From NCBI GenBank assembly GCA_018823415.1, contig JAHJIN010000482.1:1-64000 (forward strand): 64,000 bases of DNA. The letters are read 5' to 3'. The position numbers and the translations under genes are program-made. Under the pieces are notes generated by a model. That model was not told the origin of the DNA, searched no databases, and was given only the letters and a program-made list of their open reading frames with translations. Below, piece by piece: positions 58,991-64,000 of the stretch (its first letter is position 1; each line of letters begins with the position of its first letter). This DNA is from Chloroflexota bacterium (GTDB lineage: Bacteria; Chloroflexota; JAHJIN01).

Positions 58991-59923
58991 TTACTGGGGC
59001 ACTGCCTTGCTGGGTTCCATGGGATAGCCAGCGGCCTGCCAGGCGTCCATTCCGCCCAACAGGACATACACGTTCTCCGGGGTCATCCCCTGACCGAGCA
59101 CGTATCGCGCCACACGGGCGCTGCGATCCTCGGCCGGTCAGGTACAGTAAAAGATCAACGCCTTGTCGGTTGGTAAATCCGGGTAACGCTCGACCATCGT
59201 GGCATCGGGAAACGAGAGGGCGCCGGCCGCGTGTTGCGTCTGATACGCTTCCGCCGAGCGTGTGTCATAGAGCAGCGCAGCGCCACTATCCAACAGGGCC
59301 TTGGCTTCAGCCGGCGTGACAAGCTGCACGTCGCCGACGGTATCGGTAGTCACCGCGGTGACCACCGACGTCGCCGATGGCGTGTTTGTCGGCTGAACGG
59401 CTGCCACGGCCGCACTGCGGGTCGCCGTGGGCGGATTGACGACAGATGCCTGAGAATCTGGCAGCAACCCGTATCCGGCTGCTTGCCAGGCGACCATGCC
59501 GCCCTGCACATCCATCACGTTCGTGTACCCCATCTGGGTCAGCGTCTGGCTGGCGGTGGCGCTCATGCTCCCGCTGCGGCAGTAGACCACGATCCTGGCG
59601 TCTTTATCTTGCGGCAACTGATCGACGTATTTCTCGAGCTCGTTGTACGGGATGTTCGCGTCGGTGCCGGGGATCTCGCCCTCATAGGGGATGTGCACGT
59701 TGATCAGGGCGAAATCCTTGTTCTGCAGCATGGTGCGCAGCTCTTCTACCGAGATCAGCCGGGGTGCAGTCGCCGGGGGGCTAGTGGGTTCTAGCATTGT
59801 CGTTTCCTGGGGCGCGGCCGCTCGGGGAGCGGCGGCCGATTCGGGCGCGTCCGGGACCGGCGCGCATCCGGCGACTAACAGCAGCAGCGCCAGCAACAGA
59901 AAAACGGTCCACCTTGTCGTCAT
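58991..59923 (-). CDS. Tandem-rhodanese lipoprotein with in-frame UGA (candidate selenoprotein)
   Basis: Read through one TGA (59140-59138, codon 262), the frame gives 310 residues ending at TAA 58993-58991; without readthrough it stops at residue 261. There is a lipobox signal (LVAGC, Cys20). Rhodanese domain 1 (about 55-155) has active Cys in VVYCRSGSMSA. A Thr/Ala linker follows, then rhodanese domain 2 (about 195-300). In domain 2 the active Cys lies in LIFYCT, TGA follows, then PAEDRSARVA, and homologues known to me read YCxCP there, so UGA stands at a Cys position. A stem-loop lies 21 bases after it. GAGGAG precedes ATG 59923. It sits between FTR1 and DUF2318, where thioredoxin-like proteins occur in related clusters. 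Confidence 0.7.
59104..59127 (-). other. Stem-loop after the in-frame UGA (possible bacterial SECIS)
   Basis: On the minus strand, GCGCC pairs with GGCGC around loop CGTGT (59116-59112), extended by ATC/GAT with a three-base bulge. The loop begins 21 bases after the UGA and has G as its second base, within the limits known for bacterial SECIS elements (apical loop about 16-37 bases away, G in the first two loop positions). The high GC makes chance hairpins common, so this is supporting evidence only. Confidence 0.5.
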
Positions 59924-59933
59924 ACTTGTCTCC

Positions 59934-60782
59934 TCAGCTCAGATGTTGTGGCGCTTCCCGGGGCTGGGCCGGGACGATCCCGACGGCGCGCCGTTGCAGC
60001 ACCAGGGCCGCGCCGATGACCAGGTAGTAGCCCACATAGCTCACCACCTCTAGCAGCGAGGGGTTGCCATTGTAGCCGAACAGTGATGTGAGGATGCTGC
60101 CCAGCGTCGAGTTCTCGTCCAGGATCGAGTTGACATCCCACAAATGCTCCACGAGCACCGGCACGATGCCGGCCTCTTGCAGTTCGTGGACCCCGTGGGC
60201 CACCAGCCCGGCCGCGAACAGGATCAGCAGCACGCTGGTGACGCGGAAAAAGAGCCGCATATCTAGACGTGTGCCTACGGCAAAGATGGCATAACCCAGG
60301 GCCACCGCTGCCGCCAGGCCCAGCCCGGCCCCCACCAGGGTCTCGGCCGGCGAGGCGCTGAACGCCGCCGCCGTGAGAAACAGGGCCGTCTCGATCCCCT
60401 CGCGCACCACCACCACAAAAGCCAGCGCAAAGAGCGCCCAGCGGCCGCCGCCCACCACGGCCCGGCGCACGTCTGCCTCCAGTTCGGCGCGGATGTTCCG
60501 GCCCTGGCGCTGCATCCAAAAGATCATCCAGGTGAGCACACCCGCGGCCAGGAGCATGGCGGCTCCCTCAAAGATCTGCTCACCGGCCCCCTCAAAGGCG
60601 ACGCCCAGGGTGTGCAAGCCGATCCCGGCCACGAGGCTCACGGTCACGGCTGCCGCTACGCCCCACCACACCACGGTGACCGAACGCCGGGTGCCCATCT
60701 TTTTCAAATAGCTCAACACGATACCCACAATGAGGGCTGCTTCCAACCCTTCTCGCAGGCCGATGAGAAATGATGGTATCAT
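59934..60782 (-). CDS. FTR1/EfeU-type iron permease
   Basis: The 282-residue protein has seven TM helices and carries the two REGLE-type iron motifs: LREGLEAALI (about 9-18) and VREGIETALF (about 126-135). An external loop with HLWDVNSILDENSTLG is seen near the C-terminus. The family imports ferric iron with the help of an oxidase or reductase partner. AGGTG precedes ATG 60782, and the rhodanese lipoprotein gene follows after ten bases. An imperfect hairpin AGACCTG ... CAGGTCT lies between this gene and the zinc-ribbon gene. Confidence 0.92.
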   Translation of the reverse strand: MIPSFLIGLREGLEAALIVGIVLSYLKKMGTRRSVTVVWWGVAAAVTVSLVAGIGLHTLGVAFEGAGEQIFEGAAMLLAAGVLTWMIFWMQRQGRNIRAELEADVRRAVVGGGRWALFALAFVVVVREGIETALFLTAAAFSASPAETLVGAGLGLAAAVALGYAIFAVGTRLDMRLFFRVTSVLLILFAAGLVAHGVHELQEAGIVPVLVEHLWDVNSILDENSTLGSILTSLFGYNGNPSLLEVVSYVGYYLVIGAALVLQRRAVGIVPAQPREAPQHLS

Positions 60783-60843
60783 CGCTGCACCTCACTCTTT
60801 CCGAGACCTGTTCCCTCAAGAGGAGCAGGTCTCTAGCCGTCCG

Positions 60844-61053
60844 CTAGGCGGTCGGCGCGCCGCACGAAGGACAATTGTGCCAGTCGTCTTGCAAAGCCCG
60901 GCCACATGACGGGCACGTGCATCGCCCGGCTGGATGCCGGGCCAACTGCCACCCGGCAACGCCGGCCACCGGCAGGCCTAACAGCACTATCGCCACCCCG
61001 GCGACGACCAAGACCAATAGCAGCACGATGAACAGCCCACCAAATAGCATCAT
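60844..61053 (-). CDS. Small membrane protein with zinc ribbon
   Basis: The 69-residue protein has a long hydrophobic N-terminus (about 3-38, one or two TM helices) and a C-terminal ribbon CTCPSCGRALQDDWHNCPSCG. GGAGG at 61068-61064 sets ATG 61053. It is the first gene after the operator-promoter at 61106-61161 and precedes FTR1, so it belongs to the iron run. Function unknown; the ribbon probably faces the cytoplasm or outside depending on topology. Confidence 0.65.
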   Translation of the reverse strand: MMLFGGLFIVLLLVLVVAGVAIVLLGLPVAGVAGWQLARHPAGRCTCPSCGRALQDDWHNCPSCGAPTA

Positions 61054-61105
61054 CGCTTTGTTACCTCCGTTTTCTTGTCCCGTACAAGATTCTTTCACTA
61101 GCCAA

Positions 61106-61161
61106 AGGATACCACCGCCAGTTGAATGCCAGGTGAATCCCTGGTAACAGTTTGGTAACAG
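61106..61161 (-). promoter_or_regulatory. Operator-promoter A: four 11-bp phased repeats before the iron operon
   Basis: On the minus strand four 11-base units follow each other: CTGTTACCAAA, CTGTTACCAGG, GATTCACCTGG, CATTCAACTGG, then CGGTGGTATCCT, whose TATCCT can serve as -10. Eleven-base direct repeats of CTGT type are characteristic of PhoB/OmpR-family regulators acting at the -35 region. A second copy with the same spacing lies at 63264-63319. Confidence 0.75.
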
Positions 61162-61188
61162 GATCGCACCGTCGCCGGAAACGTCTCC

Positions 61189-61953
61189 TTATGCTTGATG
61201 CGTTTGCTGCACACGGGAGCCGGGCGACCAGTGTAACTCGATCACTCGCTGTACGTCCTGGAAATACATCTCCATGAACGGGTAGATCAACCATACCACT
61301 GCCAGCCCAAAGAGCAGGCCGGAGATCAATCGCATCCAGGAGTTGAACGACCCCAACTCGTTGCCCACGTAAAAGGCCGTGGGAAAGAGATGGCCGGTCA
61401 AGACTGCCAGCCAGGCATTGTTGTCGCGAAACCCCTGGCCCAGCCCGGCCAGGTCGCTGATCCAGTGCGTGATCCCGTCCACGGCCATCGGGACCATCAT
61501 CAATCCCACGATGACTCCTGTCGTGCGCCGGTTTGGCGGCTTGAGCCTGTGGCGCAGCAACGCAAAGAGCAACCCGCCCAGCAGGAACCCGCCGTACAGA
61601 GACACCATGCGATCCGACCAGGCCACCTTGTAGCCCAGTTCCGCCGTGCCGACAAAGGCCCGCAGTCCCAACCAGGTGCCGGCCCCCGGCGCATACGGCA
61701 ATAGCTCTGTGTACGAGTACATGAGCTTGGGGCCAAACAAAAAGAAGGACCGGTCGGCCAGTTGATGACAAAGAAAACTATAGGCCCAGTAGATAGCCTG
61801 TGCCGGGCCGGTGGCCCCGGCCTTCATCAGGATGGGCGCCAGCCACGGCAAGCCCCACAGCACGCCCCAGGCCAGGTTGACCCCGGCTAGCCAGTGGCGG
61901 CTGATGCCCAGAGCCCCGCGTTGCCACCAGGACACCGGTATCGGATCAGTCAT
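61189..61953 (-). CDS. DUF2085 membrane protein
   Basis: The 254-residue protein has about six TM helices. The DUF2085 hallmark FLCHQLADRSFFLFG is present (about 60-74), and the later VDGITHWISDLAG and GHLFPTAFYVGNELG are also family-like. The usual CxRC pair of the family is not seen. ATG 61953 has GGAGG. It is the last gene of the PDZ/PepSY run. The function of DUF2085 is not known; the His and Cys in the membrane suggest metal or haem handling. Confidence 0.8.
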   Translation of the reverse strand: MTDPIPVSWWQRGALGISRHWLAGVNLAWGVLWGLPWLAPILMKAGATGPAQAIYWAYSFLCHQLADRSFFLFGPKLMYSYTELLPYAPGAGTWLGLRAFVGTAELGYKVAWSDRMVSLYGGFLLGGLLFALLRHRLKPPNRRTTGVIVGLMMVPMAVDGITHWISDLAGLGQGFRDNNAWLAVLTGHLFPTAFYVGNELGSFNSWMRLISGLLFGLAVVWLIYPFMEMYFQDVQRVIELHWSPGSRVQQTHQA

Positions 61954-62033
61954 CTTGAGAACCTCCGCGAGCAAAAAAGGTGGGCGAGAGATCGACGTGC
62001 CCCCACATCGGTCCTCGCCCACCCGTGGTTATG

Positions 62034-62756
62034 CTAGTCCCATTCCTTCTCTTGGACAAAGGTTCCGTGCCAGGTGTGATACCAGACCTGGCCGGTGTAA
62101 CCGTTGACGCTGAGCATGCCGACGTCATGGCCGTCCTGCTCCACGTCGATGGTATAGTAGCCATAAAAGGTGGCAGTGTGCTCTGACAGGGTCGCGCCGG
62201 GCATGGTCCGGTCCAGATACGACTGGGCGTTTTGACGCGCCTGCACATCGTCTACTGACATCTGCGCGCTGGGGGCATAGCCTGGTCCCCAACCGCCCAT
62301 CATACCACCATAACCCCAGCCGCCCATCATACCCCGGCCACCCATCATGCCGTATTTCAGGTTCCACATCATGTTGGGGCCGGGCTCCGGCCGGACTGTG
62401 CCAGTGGCCTTGTCCACCAGCACCTCAAAAGCGCCGAGGCCGGTGCTCTTTTCTTTCACCAGGGCGTAAAAGTTCTCGCTGAATTCCATGACCTCCACCA
62501 CTTCCAGGTCAGCGTTGTTCCAGGCGCTCAGGTAGCGGTCCACGGCCAACTTGGCCTCGTCGATGGTCAGGAGTTTGGTGCCTTCAGGGTAGGTGCTGCC
62601 CCAGCCGCCCATCACACCGCATCCCCAACCGCCTTGCGGCCAGGGTCCCTGGGCATACGCGGGGACCGCGAGCAGGCCGGTCAGACCCACAGCGCCCACC
62701 AGGGCGATAATCAACATGAATGCCATGCGTTTCCAGATCTTACGAGTCACTTTCAT
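62034..62756 (-). CDS. Exported PepSY-like protein with Met/Gly-rich segment
   Basis: The 240-residue protein has a signal peptide (about 10-36, ending AYAQ). Two PepSY-like halves follow: LTIDEAKLAVDRYLSAWNN with GAFEVLVDKATGTV, and SVDDVQARQNAQSYLDR with GMLSVNGYTGQVWYHTWHG. Between them is a Met/Gly-rich stretch with repeated GMMGG and GGW (about 135-160), which could bind copper or another soft metal. It stands between the PDZ and DUF2085 genes under operator B, near a histidine kinase gene. A metal-sensing or metal-binding role is likely. Confidence 0.7.
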   Translation of the reverse strand: MKVTRKIWKRMAFMLIIALVGAVGLTGLLAVPAYAQGPWPQGGWGCGVMGGWGSTYPEGTKLLTIDEAKLAVDRYLSAWNNADLEVVEVMEFSENFYALVKEKSTGLGAFEVLVDKATGTVRPEPGPNMMWNLKYGMMGGRGMMGGWGYGGMMGGWGPGYAPSAQMSVDDVQARQNAQSYLDRTMPGATLSEHTATFYGYYTIDVEQDGHDVGMLSVNGYTGQVWYHTWHGTFVQEKEWD

Positions 62757-62810
62757 TTCGAGATTCCTCCTCGATCATTGATCGCAGGTTCGAGAACCTG
62801 CCGTCTTTTG

Positions 62811-63218
62811 TTATTGACGATCCCGCCGGTCCAGCACGATCTCGACCTGGCGCGCGTGCCCGGTACGCCACACTTCCAGTGCCACCTGCTCGCCGGGCTG
62901 ACAGGCCAGCAGCAGCGGCAGCAACGGCCGGCCATCGCCCAGGGGCTGCCCAGCAAAGACCGCGATGACGTCGCCGGGGCGAATGCCGGCCTGGTCGGCC
63001 GGGCTGCCAGCGTCCACCGCCGTTACCAGAGCCCCCGGCCGGCAGCACTGCCGGGCGATGCGCGGGTTATAGTCCACGTAGGTCAGGCCCAGGTATGGCC
63101 CGTCGATGGTCTGCGACCGGGCTGGGAGCCAGCTCAACAGCCAGGCCCCACCGGCCACGCCGACCACACTCAACAAGATGATGCTCCCCAGGGCCAGACT
63201 GATCGTCACTTGTCTCAC
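62811..63218 (-). CDS. Membrane-anchored PDZ-domain protein
   Basis: The 135-residue protein has one N-terminal TM helix (about 5-28) and an external PDZ domain (about 40-130): YLGLTYV, GALVTAVDAGSPADQAGIRPGDVI and GEQVALEVWRTG. Adjacent cysteines occur at ARQCCRPG. GTG 63218 is chosen because of AAGGGG just upstream; the ATG at 63263 lies inside the operator region. PDZ modules of this kind recognise C-terminal tails, which is interesting given the recurrent C-terminal motif of exported proteins here. It lacks a protease domain. Confidence 0.7.
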   Translation of the reverse strand: MRQVTISLALGSIILLSVVGVAGGAWLLSWLPARSQTIDGPYLGLTYVDYNPRIARQCCRPGALVTAVDAGSPADQAGIRPGDVIAVFAGQPLGDGRPLLPLLLACQPGEQVALEVWRTGHARQVEIVLDRRDRQ

Positions 63219-63263
63219 GAAACAACCCCTTAAAACCAAACGGTGGTATCCTCGAACGACCAT

Positions 63264-63319
63264 AGGATACCACCGCCAGTTGAATGCGGGTTGAATGCCG
63301 GTTTACAATTTGGTAACAG
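63264..63319 (-). promoter_or_regulatory. Operator-promoter B: four 11-bp phased repeats before the PDZ operon
   Basis: On the minus strand: CTGTTACCAAA, TTGTAAACCGG, CATTCAACCCG, CATTCAACTGG, then CGGTGGTATCCT, the same order and spacing as operator A. The last twelve bases recur inverted at 63241-63252, giving a perfect 12-bp palindrome arm just downstream. It stands between the histidine kinase gene and the PDZ gene. Confidence 0.75.
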
Positions 63320-63332
63320 TTGTCCTGTTGTA

Positions 63333-63428
63333 CCTTCCCGAAAGCTCCAAGACGTGTGTCGTGGTCTGGCGCCGGCCCTGGGCAACAGCATCCTCATGAC
63401 CAATGCGCTGCTGGAGCTTTCGGGAAGG
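63333..63428. repeat. 96-bp element with 17-bp inverted ends
   Basis: CCTTCCCGAAAGCTCCA (63333-63349) and its perfect complement (63412-63428) enclose 62 bases without an ORF. The arm matches the hairpin at 28581-28609, so this is a dispersed inverted-repeat family, possibly a small non-autonomous element or a transcription terminator cassette after the kinase gene. Confidence 0.7.
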
Positions 63429-63434
63429 TGGTAG

Positions 63435-64000
63435 CTACTCGGCCACCGGCAACCAGACGGTGAACGTGCTGCCGTGCACTGACTCGCCTTGCTCGCTCTC
63501 CAGGGTCACGTGACCGCCGTGATGCACGGCCACGGCCTGGACGATGGCCAACCCCAGGCCGGTGCCTGCGGCCCGGGTCTGCACGGGGCCGGCGCGGTAG
63601 AACCGTTGAAAGATGCGAGGCTGATGCTCCGGCGCGATGCCTGGCCCCGTATCTTGCACGACCAGGAACACACCGCCGGCGGGGTCCGGCCGGCACGCCA
63701 GGCTGATGCGGTCGCCGGGGGCGGTGTAGCGGGCCGCGTTCTGGGCCAGGTTCATGAGCAAGCGGCGCAGTTGAGCCGCGTCGCCGCGCACTGTGGCCGG
63801 CTCGACCTCTTCCAGCACCACCTCCCGGTCTGGCGCCAGCACCTTGAGTGCCCGGTACACGTCCACCAGCAGGGCATCCACGTCCACCAGCTCGCGGCCG
63901 GGGGGCTGCGGGGCGTCTAGCCGGGCCAGCAGCAGCAGATCCTCTACGATCTGGCCCATGCGCGCGGCCTCGGCCCGGATGGCCGCCAGGGATTCGGCCT
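63435..64000 (-). CDS. Sensor histidine kinase, 5' part outside window
   Basis: About 188 C-terminal residues of an OmpR-partner histidine kinase are present; the frame is open to the window edge and the HisKA histidine lies beyond it. Visible are the end of the dimerisation helix (RMGQIVEDLLLLARLD), N-box LMNLAQNAARYT, G1 VQDTGPGIAP, F-box IFQRFYRAG and G2 GTGLGLAIVQAVAVHHGG. The gene points toward operator B and the PDZ operon. Its response regulator, expected upstream outside the window, is the best candidate to bind operators A and B. Confidence 0.9.
   Translation of the reverse strand, partial: AESLAAIRAEAARMGQIVEDLLLLARLDAPQPPGRELVDVDALLVDVYRALKVLAPDREVVLEEVEPATVRGDAAQLRRLLMNLAQNAARYTAPGDRISLACRPDPAGGVFLVVQDTGPGIAPEHQPRIFQRFYRAGPVQTRAAGTGLGLAIVQAVAVHHGGHVTLESEQGESVHGSTFTVWLPVAE

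Noticed and set aside
58991-59140. Reading the rhodanese gene as a simple pseudogene truncated at UGA
   Set aside because: The remaining 49 codons are fully conserved in frame and the UGA falls on a known Cys position with a downstream stem-loop. Mutation or sequencing error is not excluded but is not the preferred reading.

Overview
The window is high-GC bacterial DNA, most likely from a member of the Chloroflexota (inference from gene content and style: many single-TM or signal-peptide surface proteins with FN3-like and beta-helix modules, C25 and S8 proteases, LuxR-type two-component proteins, Thr/Pro-rich stalks). No rRNA, plasmid or phage backbone is present, so it reads as chromosomal. 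Promoters follow the ordinary TTGACA-17-TATAAT pattern.

Layout. 0-2.4 kb: end of a DUF692 iron oxidase gene, a Ser-Ser-Arg tRNA cluster with promoter and terminator, and a membrane STAS protein. 2.3-5.5 kb (minus): a C25-like protease and a Thr/Pro-rich surface protein. 5.6-10.9 kb: tRNA thiolation (TtuA type), a queuosine precursor transporter, Era, a methyltransferase, and two overlapping radical SAM genes that may form a LipS-type lipoyl synthase. 11-15.1 kb: a swivelling-His phosphotransferase of the PEP synthase/rifampin phosphotransferase type, a TIGR04076 protein, a cyclase and a zinc-ribbon protein. 15.2-18.1 kb: two tandem genes that each fuse a DapA-family aldolase to a formaldehyde-activating enzyme (Fae) domain. 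18.1-25.6 kb: hydrogenase maturation genes hypA, hypB and hypF, with a decayed second hypA, a secreted C25 protease gene between the two hypA copies, and a DUF433/DUF5615 toxin-antitoxin pair between hypB and hypF.

25.8-46.1 kb is a surface and secretion island: tail-fibre-like and beta-helix proteins, a secreted metallophosphatase, a sensor kinase with two response regulators, a 1701-residue surface protein, and three tandem multicopper-oxidase-like proteins whose copper ligands are divided between the first two. Many of these end in the same short motif, YLPLV plus a basic residue. 46.4-49.6 kb holds a six-cysteine peptide with a RiPP-like leader, a NapH-like ferredoxin membrane protein, and a 273-bp inverted-repeat mobile element.

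49.6-64 kb holds redox and metal transport genes. On the plus strand are DUF4418, two MacB-type permeases, a multihaem cytochrome c, an ATPase and an S8 protease. On the minus strand are a zinc ribbon, an FTR1 iron permease, a tandem rhodanese with an in-frame UGA at a cysteine position (candidate selenoprotein), DUF2318, a permease and an ATPase, a set resembling the Campylobacter FTR1/P19 iron cluster. A second minus-strand run encodes a PDZ protein, a PepSY-like Met/Gly-rich protein and DUF2085. Both minus-strand runs begin at near-identical promoters with four 11-bp phased repeats, a PhoB/OmpR-type operator, and a histidine kinase gene lies at the window edge. The most notable items are the DapA-Fae fusions, the UGA-containing rhodanese, the shared operator, the split multicopper oxidases and the recurrent C-terminal motif.
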